Below, one piece after another: positions 47,833 to 56,397 of a stretch of DNA of 64,000 bases (the first letter of the stretch is position 1; each line of letters begins with the position of its first letter). Location: the NCBI RefSeq assembly GCF_004364865.1, contig NZ_SOAU01000001.1:4062001-4126000 (forward strand), given 5' to 3'. This stretch comes from Ilumatobacter fluminis. Lineage in GTDB: Bacteria > Actinomycetota > Acidimicrobiia > Acidimicrobiales > Ilumatobacteraceae. The notes below the pieces were generated by a model. It was not told the DNA's origin and made no database searches. It saw nothing but the letters and a program-made list of their open reading frames with translations. The position numbers were made by a program, and so were the translations under genes.

Positions 47833-49980
47833 ATGAGAAGCAGCCTGAAGAAGGGCGCCGTGCTCGTCGCGGCACTCTCGCTCGTCGCAGCAGCATGCGG
47901 CGACGACGATGACGGTGGCGACACCACCGACGCGCCGGACGATTCCGGCGACGACGCAGACGCCGGTGACGACGGCGACTCGGGCGACTCGGGCGACGAC
48001 GGGGACTCCGGCGATGCGGCCGGCGGCAAGGTGGGGTTCATCTTGCCGGACTCGGCGTCGTCGGCTCGTTGGGAGGACTTCGATCGTCCGTTGATCGAAG
48101 CTGCGTGTGACGAGGCCGGGATCGAGTGCCTGATCCAGAACGCCGAAGGCGACAAGGACAACATGGCCACGATCGCCGACCAGATGATCGCCGACGGCAT
48201 CGGCGTGCTCGCGATCGTGAACCTCGACTCCGAGTCCGGCGCCGCGATCCAGGAAAAGGCCGCCGCGGCCGGCGTGAAGAACATCGACTACGACCGTCTC
48301 ACCCTCGGCGGCTCCGCCGACGTGTACGTCAGCTTCGACAACGTCGCCGTCGGAACCACCCAGGGCGAAGGCCTGATCGAATGCTTCGGTGGCGACACCG
48401 AAGGCAAGCGGATCATCCAGCTCCACGGTTCACCGACCGACAACAACGCGACCCTGTTCCGTGAGGGCTACCAGGCCGCCATCGAAGGCGCCGGGTTCGA
48501 AACCGTCGGCGAAGAAGCCGTGCCCGACTGGGACAACGCCCAGGGCGGCGTCATCTTCGAGCAGCTCCTGACCGCCGCCGGCGGCCAGGTCGACGGTGTC
48601 CTCGTCGCCAACGACGGCCTGTCGCTCGCCGCGCAGGCAGTGCTCGCCGACAACGGCCTCACCCTGCCGACCACGGGCCAGGACGCCACCGTCGACGGAC
48701 TCCGCGCCATCCTCCAGGGCACCCAGTGCATGACCGTCTACAAGCCCGTCGTCGTCGAGGCCGAAGCCGCGGTCGCCGCCGCGGTCGCGCTCCTCAACGA
48801 CGAAGCACCCGACACCGACGCCACCATCGACAACGAGAACGGCGAGATCCCGTTCGTCCAAGGCGAAGTCACCGGCATCTTCATCGACAACATCAACGTC
48901 CCCATCGACGACGGCTTCGTCAGCGCCGCCGACGTGTGTGCCGGTCTCGAGGACCTGTGCGCCGAGGCGGGCATCTCGACCGACGGTTCGTCGGGTGACG
49001 ATGGCGACGAGGGTGCGTCGGCGGACGGCAAGGTGGGGTTCATCTTGCCGGACTCGGCGTCGTCGGCTCGTTGGGAGGACTTCGATCGTCCGTTGATCGA
49101 AGCTGCGTGTGACGAGGCCGGGATCGAGTGCCTGATCCAGAACGCCGAAGGCGACAAGGACAACATGGCCACGATCGCCGACCAGATGATCGCCGACGGC
49201 ATCGGCGTGCTCGCGATCGTGAACCTCGACTCCGAGTCCGGCGCCGCGATCCAGGAAAAGGCCGCCGCGGCCGGCGTGAAGAACATCGACTACGACCGTC
49301 TCACCCTCGGCGGCTCCGCCGACGTGTACGTCAGCTTCGACAACGTCGCCGTCGGAACCACCCAGGGCGAAGGCCTGATCGAATGCTTCGGTGGCGACAC
49401 CGAAGGCAAGCGGATCATCCAGCTCCACGGTTCACCGACCGACAACAACGCGACCCTGTTCCGTGAGGGCTACCAGGCCGCCATCGAAGGCGCCGGGTTC
49501 GAAACCGTCGGCGAAGAAGCCGTGCCCGACTGGGACAACGCCCAGGGCGGCGTCATCTTCGAGCAGCTCCTGACCGCCGCCGGCGGCCAGGTCGACGGTG
49601 TCCTCGTCGCCAACGACGGCCTGTCGCTCGCCGCGCAGGCGGTGCTGTCCGACAACGGCCTCACCCTGCCGACCACGGGCCAGGACGCCACCGTCGACGG
49701 ACTCCGCGCCATCCTCCAGGGCACCCAGTGCATGACCGTCTACAAGCCCGTCGTCGTCGAGGCCGAAGCCGCGGTCGCCGCCGCGGTCGCGCTCCTCAAC
49801 GACGAAGCACCCGACACCGGCGCCACCATCGACAACGAGAACGGCGAGATCCCGTTCGTCCAAGGCGAAGTCACCGGCATCTTCATCGACAACATCAACG
49901 TCCCCATCGACGACGGCTTCGTCAGCCGTGACGATGTGTGCGACGGCATCGAGGACGCCTGCGAGGCCGCAGGCCTCTAG
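47833..49980 (+). CDS. xylF: XylF-like sugar-binding lipoprotein with two near-identical ligand domains
   Basis: The 715-residue lipoprotein has signal AALSLVAAACGDDDD, an acidic linker (about 24-63), then two type I sugar-binding domains, residues 65-364 and 399-698, joined by an acidic linker. Both carry the XylF hallmark YDRLTLGGSADVYVSFDNVAVG. Over 300 residues they differ only at two positions (LADNG/LSDNG, DTDAT/DTGAT). The normal family member has one domain (~330 residues). After each core a diverged tail follows (DVCAGLEDLCAEAG and DVCDGIEDACEAAG). Xylose is the likely ligand. A GAAGGGGG ribosome site precedes ATG 47833. Confidence 0.93.
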   Translation: MRSSLKKGAVLVAALSLVAAACGDDDDGGDTTDAPDDSGDDADAGDDGDSGDSGDDGDSGDAAGGKVGFILPDSASSARWEDFDRPLIEAACDEAGIECLIQNAEGDKDNMATIADQMIADGIGVLAIVNLDSESGAAIQEKAAAAGVKNIDYDRLTLGGSADVYVSFDNVAVGTTQGEGLIECFGGDTEGKRIIQLHGSPTDNNATLFREGYQAAIEGAGFETVGEEAVPDWDNAQGGVIFEQLLTAAGGQVDGVLVANDGLSLAAQAVLADNGLTLPTTGQDATVDGLRAILQGTQCMTVYKPVVVEAEAAVAAAVALLNDEAPDTDATIDNENGEIPFVQGEVTGIFIDNINVPIDDGFVSAADVCAGLEDLCAEAGISTDGSSGDDGDEGASADGKVGFILPDSASSARWEDFDRPLIEAACDEAGIECLIQNAEGDKDNMATIADQMIADGIGVLAIVNLDSESGAAIQEKAAAAGVKNIDYDRLTLGGSADVYVSFDNVAVGTTQGEGLIECFGGDTEGKRIIQLHGSPTDNNATLFREGYQAAIEGAGFETVGEEAVPDWDNAQGGVIFEQLLTAAGGQVDGVLVANDGLSLAAQAVLSDNGLTLPTTGQDATVDGLRAILQGTQCMTVYKPVVVEAEAAVAAAVALLNDEAPDTGATIDNENGEIPFVQGEVTGIFIDNINVPIDDGFVSRDDVCDGIEDACEAAGL
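48025..48924 (+). repeat. 900-bp direct repeat, first copy
   Basis: Codes for ligand domain 1 of the double XylF-like protein. It matches 49027-49926 at constant offset 1002 bp; I counted four differing bases, two of them changing amino acids. Confidence 0.93.
49027..49926 (+). repeat. 900-bp direct repeat, second copy
   Basis: Codes for ligand domain 2. Identity drops abruptly at both edges: the following ~51 bp of homologous tail is only about 65% identical to the equivalent stretch after copy 1. Confidence 0.93.
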
Positions 49981-50004
49981 GCGCCGACGCGTGCCGTGAC
50001 ACCC

Positions 50005-50036
50005 GGGGTGGTCGCCTCGCCCGAGGCGACCACCCC
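50005..50036 (+). terminator. Hairpin between the XylF-like and XylG-like genes
   Basis: A perfect 15-bp stem (GGGGTGGTCGCCTCG and its complement) with a 2-nt loop, 24 nt after the binding-protein stop. As in other sugar transporter operons it may terminate most transcripts or protect the 3' end, giving more binding protein than ATPase and permease. Confidence 0.75.
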
Positions 50037-50147
50037 GACGTGTGTCCGGGCGCAGTCATCCGACGGATTTCGTCCGCTCGGTACGCTCGTGAGTCGGGGG
50101 CGTTCCGGGAAGATCGCCGACTCGTCTACTGAGGGGGACCCGCACCC

Positions 50148-50924
50148 ATGAGTGCTGACACTCCGCTCCTCGAAGTGAGGGGCGTCAACAAGTCGTTCGG
50201 ACCGGTACACGTCCTGCACGACGTCGACTTCACCGTGTACCCGGGCACCGTCACCGCGTTGATCGGCGACAACGGCGCCGGCAAGTCGACGCTGGTGAAG
50301 AGCATCACCGGCATCTACGGCTGCGACTCGGGCCGGTTCCGGTTCGAAGGGAACGACGTCGAGATCGACGGGCCTCGCGACGCCGCCGAGCTCGGGATCG
50401 AGGTCGTGTACCAGGACCTCGCGCTGTGCGAGAACCTCGACATCGTCCAGAACATGTTCCTCGGCCGCGAGCGGTTGTCGAAGGGCCTGCTCGACGAGCA
50501 CTCGATGGAACAGGCCGCACGCGACACCCTCGCCGGGCTCGGCGTTCGCACGGTCAAGAGCGTCCGCCAGCTCGTGTCGTCGCTGTCGGGCGGTCAACGC
50601 CAGACGGTCGCCATTGCGAAGGCCGTGCTCTGGAACTCGAAGGTCGTGCTCCTCGACGAGCCGACCGCGGCGCTCGGCGTCGCCCAGACCCGCCAGGTGC
50701 TCGACCTGGTCCGCCGGCTCGCCGAGCAGGGCCTCGGCGTCGTGCTGATCTCGCACAACATGAACGAGGTCCTCGAGGTGTCCGACCGTGTCGCCTGCAT
50801 GTATCTCGGCCGGGTCGTGGCCGACGTCGAGGTCGACGACGCGACCACCCGAGAGTTCCTCGTCGAACTGATCACGTCCGGCCGCTCGGGCGACGTCGGC
50901 CTGCACGAGGAGGCGACCGTCTGA
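50148..50924 (+). CDS. xylG: Sugar ABC transporter ATPase, single-module XylG-like
   Basis: A 258-residue ATPase with Walker A IGDNGAGKSTLVKSI, Q-loop VYQDLALCENLDIVQNMFLGRE (typical of carbohydrate uptake class 2), signature LSGGQRQTVAIA, Walker B VVLLDEPTAALG and H-loop LISHNM. Classical XylG/RbsA is a ~500-residue fusion of two such modules; this has only one, so a homodimer is expected. TGAGGGGGACCC lies upstream. It follows the binding-protein gene and overlaps the permease gene by 1 nt (TGATG). Confidence 0.9.
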   Translation: MSADTPLLEVRGVNKSFGPVHVLHDVDFTVYPGTVTALIGDNGAGKSTLVKSITGIYGCDSGRFRFEGNDVEIDGPRDAAELGIEVVYQDLALCENLDIVQNMFLGRERLSKGLLDEHSMEQAARDTLAGLGVRTVKSVRQLVSSLSGGQRQTVAIAKAVLWNSKVVLLDEPTAALGVAQTRQVLDLVRRLAEQGLGVVLISHNMNEVLEVSDRVACMYLGRVVADVEVDDATTREFLVELITSGRSGDVGLHEEATV

Positions 50925-52255
50925 TGAGCGACGTCACGACCGCCACCACCCCCGGAGACGACGACGCCGGCAGCAGCGCGGCCGCCGACTCCCCCATCGC
51001 CACCCAGGCTGCGAGCGACTTCGCGCTCGACACCGCACCGCGCGACCTGCGCGGAGCGATCGACGACTCGATCGCCCGTCTCAAGGGCGGCCAGCTCGGC
51101 TCACTGCCTGCGATCCTCGCCATCATCGTGCTCGTCACGGTGTTCGGCGCCGTCAGCCCCGACAGCTTTCTGTCGAAGATCAACTTCGCGAACTTCCTCG
51201 AACAGTCGTCCGCGGTCATCGTGATCGCAATGGCGGTGACCTTCGTCCTGCTCCTCGGCGAGATCGACCTGGCCGCCGGATTCACCGCCGGTGTGTCGGC
51301 CGCCGTCCTCGCGACGCGACTCGAGGAATGGTCGCTGATACCGGCGTTGATCGCGTCGATGTTGGTGGCCATGCTGCTCGGGTCGTTCACCGGATTCATG
51401 GTCGCCCGCGTCGGCATCCCGTCGTTCGTGGTGACGCTCGCGAACTTCCTGCTCTTCCAGGGCATCCTGCTGCAGCTCGTCCGCCAGGGCGGCAGTGTGC
51501 GGATCGACAACCAGATCGTGAAAGACATGGTCGGCGGTTCGATGAGCCCGGCCGTCTCGTGGATCTTCACCGTCACCACGCTCGTGCTCTACGGCATCTC
51601 CCTCGTCCGCCGTCAGCGGATGTCGCACGGTGCGGTCCCCGTGTCGCTCATCGCGATCAAGTGGGGCCTCGCTGCCGTCGGCGCTGCCGTCGTCACCGTG
51701 ATCCTCAACCAGAACCGTGCCTTCCCGAACGCCCCCGCACCGATCGAGGGCATGCCCTACGTCGTACCGCTCGTGCTCGTCCTGTTGCTCGTCCTCACGT
51801 TCATCCTGACCCGAACCCGCTATGGGCGACACCTCTATGCCGTCGGCGGCAACGCCGAGGCGGCGCGGCGTGCCGGCATCAACGTGACCCGTATTCGGCT
51901 GTCGGCCTTCACGGCAACGGGGCTGATCGCCGGCATCGGCGGCATGTTCCTCGCCTCGCGCGTCAACTCGGTCGACCCGAACACCGGTGCCAACGACACC
52001 TTGTTGCTGGCGGTCGGCGCCGCGGTGATCGGCGGCACGTCGTTGTTCGGCGGCCAGGGCCGGATGCTCAACGCCGTGCTCGGCGGCTTCGTGCTCGCGC
52101 TCATCCCGAACGGTCTGACACTCGTCGGCAAGCAGGACATCCCGGGTTTCGGCGAGGTCGACTTCGGCAGCTCCGGCATCAAGTTCATGTGCGCCGGGCT
52201 CGCCCTGCTGCTGGCATCGAGCGTCGACGCACTGAGCCGCAAGCGAGGTACCTGA
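50924..52255 (+). CDS. xylH: Sugar ABC transporter permease, XylH-like
   Basis: A 443-residue permease of the ribose/xylose/galactose class with about 10 membrane segments after an acidic ~55-residue N-terminus. LLLGEIDLAAGFTAGVSAAV, RVGIPSFVVTLANFLLFQG, GRHLYAVGGNAEAARRAGINV (coupling loop) and GAAVIGGTSLFGGQGRMLNAVLGG are family signatures. GAGGAGGCG lies before ATG 50924, which overlaps the ATPase stop. It completes the xylFGH-type importer. Confidence 0.92.
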   Translation: MSDVTTATTPGDDDAGSSAAADSPIATQAASDFALDTAPRDLRGAIDDSIARLKGGQLGSLPAILAIIVLVTVFGAVSPDSFLSKINFANFLEQSSAVIVIAMAVTFVLLLGEIDLAAGFTAGVSAAVLATRLEEWSLIPALIASMLVAMLLGSFTGFMVARVGIPSFVVTLANFLLFQGILLQLVRQGGSVRIDNQIVKDMVGGSMSPAVSWIFTVTTLVLYGISLVRRQRMSHGAVPVSLIAIKWGLAAVGAAVVTVILNQNRAFPNAPAPIEGMPYVVPLVLVLLLVLTFILTRTRYGRHLYAVGGNAEAARRAGINVTRIRLSAFTATGLIAGIGGMFLASRVNSVDPNTGANDTLLLAVGAAVIGGTSLFGGQGRMLNAVLGGFVLALIPNGLTLVGKQDIPGFGEVDFGSSGIKFMCAGLALLLASSVDALSRKRGT

Positions 52256-52295
52256 CCCGTTCGAGACGCGGTCCTGCACCGACGGTGGCGAGCGC

Positions 52296-52301
52296 TACCG
52301 T
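52296..52301 (+). promoter_or_regulatory. -10 box of leaderless PaiB-like gene promoter
   Basis: TACCGT is followed after 7 nt by GTG 52309, fixing this start. Confidence 0.5.
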
Positions 52302-52308
52302 CGGCGAC

Positions 52309-52932
52309 GTGTACGAACCACAGGCCTTCCGGGAGCATCGGGACGATGTCGTCCTCGACCTCGTTCGCACCGCAGGCTTCGGCCACCTCGTCGTCACCCA
52401 CGACGGTGCCCTCACGTCGACGCCGGTGCCGTTCGTGGCCGACGACGAACTCACAACAGTGCGAGCCCACCTCGCCCGCCCGAACAGTGTCTGGCGAGCG
52501 GCGCCGTGCGACGCCCTGCTGATCGTGCCGGTCACCGACGCCTACGTGTCACCGGGCTGGTATCCGAGCAAGGCCGAGCACGGCCGGGTCGTCCCGACGT
52601 GGAACTACGAGGTCGTCCACCTCCACGGTCGGCTGGTCGCCCACGACGACGCCGAGTGGGTGCGCCGTCAGATCACCGCCCTCACCGACACGAACGAGGC
52701 AGCCTTCCCCTCCCCGTGGGCCGTCACCGACGCGCCGGACGACCACATCACCAAGCTCGTCCGGGCCATCGTCGGCGTCGAACTGACGGTCGACCGGGTC
52801 GATGCGAAGCGCAAGCTGAGCCAGAACCGCGGCGACGACGATCGGGCCGGCGTTCGGCGCGGGCTGGGCGAACGAGACGATCGTTCCCGAGCAGTAGCGT
52901 CGGCGATGGAGGAGCACGAGGAGGACCAGTGA
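52309..52932 (+). CDS. FMN-binding negative transcriptional regulator (PaiB family)
   Basis: The 207-residue protein begins YEPQAFREHRDDVVLDLVRTAGFGHLVV and contains the split-barrel flavin-binding features of PaiB: VPFVADD, LRAHLARPN-type (TVRAHLARPNSVW), and YVSPGWYPSKAEHGRVVPTWNYEVVHLHG. Related Bacillus PaiB affects sporulation and protease genes, but many members are probably flavin enzymes. The C-terminal ~30 residues are charged and disordered-looking. Its stop overlaps the ATG of the TrmO-like gene by 1 nt. Confidence 0.9.
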   Translation: MYEPQAFREHRDDVVLDLVRTAGFGHLVVTHDGALTSTPVPFVADDELTTVRAHLARPNSVWRAAPCDALLIVPVTDAYVSPGWYPSKAEHGRVVPTWNYEVVHLHGRLVAHDDAEWVRRQITALTDTNEAAFPSPWAVTDAPDDHITKLVRAIVGVELTVDRVDAKRKLSQNRGDDDRAGVRRGLGERDDRSRAVASAMEEHEEDQ

Positions 52933-53399
52933 TGGAGACCGGGATCGAGCCGATCGGGTACGTCGTCGGCAGCCGAGCGCAGCGCCAGGACGACAACTGG
53001 GACGCCGAGGTGTCGGTCATCCGTCTCGCGGTCCGCTTCGGTCGCGACACCACCGCCGGCCTCGCCGACTTCTCCCACGTCGAGGTGGTGTTCCGCTTCC
53101 ACGGCGTCTCCGACGACGAGGTGACCGTCGACGCCCGACATCCACGTAACAACGAGGCCTGGCCGAAAGTCGGCATCTTCGCCCAACGAGCCAGCAAGCG
53201 CCCGAACCGGATCGGCGTGACGATGTGCCGCCTCGTGCAGGTCGACGGCACCCACGTGCACGTGCGTGGACTCGACGCGATCGACGGGACGCCGGTGCTC
53301 GATATCAAGCCGGTGATGGCCGAGTTCCTCCCACGTGGGGAGGTTCGTCAACCCGAGTGGTCGCACGAGCTGATGCGCAGCTACTGGTCGACCGACTGA
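52932..53399 (+). CDS. TrmO/TsaA-family tRNA (N6-threonylcarbamoyladenosine37) methyltransferase
   Basis: The 155-residue protein belongs to the YaeB/TrmO SAM-binding beta-barrel family. IEPIGYVVGSRAQRQDDNWD, LADFSHVEVVFRFHG, HPRNNEAWPKVGIFAQRASKRPNRIGVTMCRLV and VRGLDAIDGTPVLDIKPVMAEF are the usual blocks. The E. coli enzyme methylates t6A37 in threonine tRNA. It lacks the C-terminal extension of E. coli TrmO, as do many short bacterial members, so the exact substrate is uncertain. It ends 11 bp from the convergent YihY gene. Confidence 0.87.
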   Translation: METGIEPIGYVVGSRAQRQDDNWDAEVSVIRLAVRFGRDTTAGLADFSHVEVVFRFHGVSDDEVTVDARHPRNNEAWPKVGIFAQRASKRPNRIGVTMCRLVQVDGTHVHVRGLDAIDGTPVLDIKPVMAEFLPRGEVRQPEWSHELMRSYWSTD

Positions 53400-53410
53400 C
53401 GGCCGAACCG

Positions 53411-54466
53411 TTACTGCAGTTCGCCGAGGGTGTCGGCCTTCACGGCGCCCCGCTCGCCCATCGGCTGATCGCCACCGACAGTCGTGTCGTGGGCGGTCTG
53501 GTGCTCCATCTCCGCGTTGATCTCGGCACCGAGCAGGATCACGACCGCAGTGAGCCAGAGCCAGAACAAGGCGATGATCACGCCGGCGAGCGAGCCGTAC
53601 GTCTCGTTGTACGACCCGAACTGGCCGACATAGAAGCGGAACCCGAGCGTCACGGCGATCCAGGCGACCACAGCGAAGACCGAACCGACCGACACCCACC
53701 GCCAGCGTGCGGCACTGCGATCCGGGCCGAGGCGGTAGAGCACCGCCAGGGCGAGCATGAAGCTGATCGCGAGACCGGGCCAGATGAGGATGTTCAGGAT
53801 CCGGCGGGTGCCGATACCGAGCGCCGACGCATCGATGATCTGTGGCAACGCCACCACCATGAAGACGGCGAAGGCGACGTAGAGGATCGCGCCGAACGTC
53901 AGCACGAGGGAAGCACCCTTGCGGGCGAACCAGCTGCGTGTCTCTTCTTCGTCGTAGGCGATGTTGATCGTGTTGACCAGCTGTCCGATCGCTCCGGAGG
54001 CAGACCAGATCGACAAGACGACACCGACCACGAGACCGAACGACAGCGAGCCCGAGGACGATTCGCTGATCGTGGCGAGCTGATCCGACAGCAGCGACTG
54101 CGCTTCGGACGGCAGCGCCCCGAACAAGTCCTCGATGACTTCCTGCGGATCGTCGCCCTGGGCGACCAGCCCGAGAATCGAGACGAGCGCCGCCATGGCC
54201 GGGATGAGGGCCAGGAACGCATAAAACGCAACGGCTGCGGCGGCCATCCCGACGTGGTCGTTGCCCCATTCGTCCTTCACACGGAGCGCTACGTCGCGCC
54301 AGCCACGCCAGGGCATCTTCAGGGGGTTGGTGGCGGCCCTGCCGTGCTCGTCGTCGCGCACGTCGTTGACGTCGTCGGGCACCATCGGCGCCGTCACGTC
54401 GACGACGTCGTCGCGGGACGGCACGTCGTCGGTGTCGGTTTCGTCGTTGCGGTGAAGGATCGACAT
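53411..54466 (-). CDS. YihY/BrkB-family inner-membrane protein
   Basis: The 351-residue protein has a disordered acidic N-terminus (about 1-55), then six membrane helices. Family hallmarks are DHVGMAAAAVAFYAFLALIPAMAALVSILGLV, WSASGAIGQLVNTINIAYDEEETRSWFARKG, LNILIWPGLAISFMLALAVLYRLGP, and the C-terminal SYNETYGSLAGVIIALFWLWLTAVVILLGAEINAEME. Often called ribonuclease BN by mistake; function is unknown, possibly transport or envelope homeostasis. Confidence 0.93.
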   Translation of the reverse strand: MSILHRNDETDTDDVPSRDDVVDVTAPMVPDDVNDVRDDEHGRAATNPLKMPWRGWRDVALRVKDEWGNDHVGMAAAAVAFYAFLALIPAMAALVSILGLVAQGDDPQEVIEDLFGALPSEAQSLLSDQLATISESSSGSLSFGLVVGVVLSIWSASGAIGQLVNTINIAYDEEETRSWFARKGASLVLTFGAILYVAFAVFMVVALPQIIDASALGIGTRRILNILIWPGLAISFMLALAVLYRLGPDRSAARWRWVSVGSVFAVVAWIAVTLGFRFYVGQFGSYNETYGSLAGVIIALFWLWLTAVVILLGAEINAEMEHQTAHDTTVGGDQPMGERGAVKADTLGELQ

Positions 54467-54545
54467 CGACGGGTACGTACCCGTCGACGAAGCGGCTCAA
54501 TCGAACCGGCTTCCGCCCGATGGTCGAATCCGCGAGGATGGCGCC

Positions 54546-55598
54546 GTGACACAGGTGGCGCTCGAGCACGTGACCGTCCGCAGGCAGAGCAACACCATCC
54601 TCGACGATGTCTCGCTCGAGGCATCGCCGGGCTCGCTGACCGTGGTGATCGGACCGTCCGGAGCGGGCAAGACGTCTTTGCTGCGGACCATCACCGGGCT
54701 CGATCCGGTCGACTCCGGCACGATCCGGTTCGACGATGTCGATGTGACCGGAGCGTCGCCGAGCCAACGGAACACCTCGTTCGTGCCGCACGAACCGGCA
54801 CTCCTCGGCGTGCGCAGTGTCGCCCGGAACATCGCCATGCCGCTGGAAGCACGCCAGCAGACCGCGACCGAGATCGCCGATCGCATCGGCGTCCAGACCC
54901 ACAGCCTTCGCATCGGCCATCTCCTGACGCGCAGTGCAGCCGAACTCTCGGCGGGCGAGGCACAGATGGTGCAGGTCGCCCGTGCTCTCGTGCACATGCC
55001 CGACGTGTTACTCCTCGATGAGCCGTTCGCCGCGATCGAGGGTGAACGATCGGCGGTGCTGCGTCGCGAGTTGCGCTACTTGCAGCTTGAGTTCGGGGTC
55101 ACCACCTTCATGGCAACGAACGACCCTGCCGACGTCGCCGACGTCGCCGACCGGATCGTCGTGATGGAACAGGGCCGGATGGTGCAGGTGGGCACATTCG
55201 CCCAGGTGTTCGAGCATCCGAGAACTGCGGCGTCGGCCGTCCTCACGGGCGACGCGTCCATCGACCGAGTGTCCGTCGAACCCGACGGCGGCGGCGCATG
55301 GCTCGTCCACCCCGATTTCCGGGTCCGCGCCTGGGCGTCGAACGTTCGGGCTCACGCCGGGCGAGATCTGCTGATGATCACCCGGCCCGAGTGGTGGCAG
55401 CCGACGGTCGGTGCCGGCGATGTCGCCGGCACCGTGGTGCGGACGATGACGTGGTCGGGCGCCGCCACCACGACGGTCGACATCGGCGGCCGGGAGATCG
55501 TCGTCCGTCAGCCGGTCGGTGACGTCGGCGAGCGGGTCCGCCTCAAGCTCCAGCGGTGGGTCCTGCTCGACCCGCTCGATGGCTTCGCCATCCGGTGA
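54546..55598 (+). CDS. Orphan MalK/UgpC-like ABC transporter ATPase with TOBE domain
   Basis: A 350-residue ATPase. Walker A is IGPSGAGKTSLLRTI, followed by a short Q-loop region FVPHEPALLGVRSVARNIAMPL. The signature is SAGEAQMVQVARAL, where SAGEAQ replaces LSGGQ. Walker B is VLLLDEPFAAIE, and H-loop His is replaced by Asn (FMATNDP). A C-terminal TOBE-like region (about 240-350) matches the MalK class. No permease or binding protein is adjacent, so it may serve several sugar importers. The altered signature and missing H-loop His are odd for an active importer ATPase. Confidence 0.85.
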   Translation: MTQVALEHVTVRRQSNTILDDVSLEASPGSLTVVIGPSGAGKTSLLRTITGLDPVDSGTIRFDDVDVTGASPSQRNTSFVPHEPALLGVRSVARNIAMPLEARQQTATEIADRIGVQTHSLRIGHLLTRSAAELSAGEAQMVQVARALVHMPDVLLLDEPFAAIEGERSAVLRRELRYLQLEFGVTTFMATNDPADVADVADRIVVMEQGRMVQVGTFAQVFEHPRTAASAVLTGDASIDRVSVEPDGGGAWLVHPDFRVRAWASNVRAHAGRDLLMITRPEWWQPTVGAGDVAGTVVRTMTWSGAATTTVDIGGREIVVRQPVGDVGERVRLKLQRWVLLDPLDGFAIR

Positions 55599-55641
55599 AG
55601 CGAGCGCTATCCTGACCCACTCCTGCGGCAACGCAGGACAC

Positions 55642-55712
55642 GCGGATGTAGTTCAATGGTAGAACCTCAGCTTCCCAAGCTGATGACGCGGGTTCGATTC
55701 CCGTCATCCGCT
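55642..55712 (+). tRNA. tRNA-Gly (anticodon CCC)
   Basis: The sequence folds into a full cloverleaf: acceptor GCGGATG/CATCCGC, D arm GTTC...GAAC, anticodon stem TCAGC/GCTGA with loop TTCCCAA (anticodon CCC at 55674-55676), and T arm with loop TTCGATT. Discriminator is T; CCA is not encoded. It reads GGG glycine codons. A TATCCT hexamer at 55608-55613 may be its -10 box. Confidence 0.96.
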
Positions 55713-55791
55713 CTCCGGGGCATTCACTGACGAGTGGGTGCCTCTCGCACGACCGACTGCGGCGACCAGGGCGCGGGTCGGCCGATCCTGT

Positions 55792-56397
55792 TCAGACCGG
55801 TGTCGGGTCGGGCGGGTCGCCCTGGCCACGGCGACGCGATGTCGCCGCACGGAGGTTGCGGCCGAGGCGACGAGCGACGCGGTACAGCACGAAAGCCGCT
55901 GCGATCGACAGCACGGTCAACAGCGCGACGACGGCGACGGCGAGTTCCGGGCGGGCAATGGCGATCGCCATCACCGCGGCCGCGAGCCCGTCCTCGGCCA
56001 GGCTGACCACGACGTTCGACGCCGGTTCGGGCGACGAGTTGACGACGAGCCTCGTCGACGCTTTTGCGCTGTGGCTGCTCAACGCCAGGAGTACGCCGGA
56101 CGCAGCGAGCGCGGGAGTCGACCAGGCCGTGTCGGTCGCCGTCGCCATCAGGAGTCCACCGATCGCCGGCCGGACGAACGTGTGGACACCGTCCCAGACC
56201 GTGTCGAGAAGGGCGATCTTGTCGATGACGAACTCGACGCAGAACAGCACGACCGCCGTGGCGATCACCCACCACTGCTCGACGAACGACGGAGCGTCGA
56301 CCCAGTCGAAGCGACCGGCGAGACCGAGCACCGCCAGAACGCCGTACACGCTGATACCCGACGACCACCCCGCCCCCATCGCCGTGCCGATATCCAC
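55792..56397 (-). CDS. DUF4126-family membrane protein
   Basis: A 201-residue protein with four or five membrane segments. GAGWSSGISVYGVLAVLGLAGRF at the start and WDGVHTFVRPAIGGLLMATAT, LLALSSHSAKASTRLVVNSSPEPASNVVVSLAEDG in the middle match the DUF4126 pattern. Function is unknown. GTG start with TAGACC 6 nt upstream. Divergent from the RDD-protein gene over 243 bp, in which I see no gene. Confidence 0.85.
   Translation of the reverse strand: MDIGTAMGAGWSSGISVYGVLAVLGLAGRFDWVDAPSFVEQWWVIATAVVLFCVEFVIDKIALLDTVWDGVHTFVRPAIGGLLMATATDTAWSTPALAASGVLLALSSHSAKASTRLVVNSSPEPASNVVVSLAEDGLAAAVMAIAIARPELAVAVVALLTVLSIAAAFVLYRVARRLGRNLRAATSRRRGQGDPPDPTPV

Noticed and set aside
48025-49926. Mobile element or composite duplication at the 900-bp repeat
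   Set aside because: No transposase, terminal inverted repeats or target duplications are seen, and the repeats stay in frame inside one gene.
52932-53399. Fusion of the PaiB-like and TrmO-like proteins
   Set aside because: The frames differ and meet at a TGATG stop-start overlap, so they are two coupled genes, not one protein.
53411-54466. Ribonuclease BN
   Set aside because: YihY proteins were once named so by mistake; the sequence is a polytopic membrane protein without nuclease motifs.
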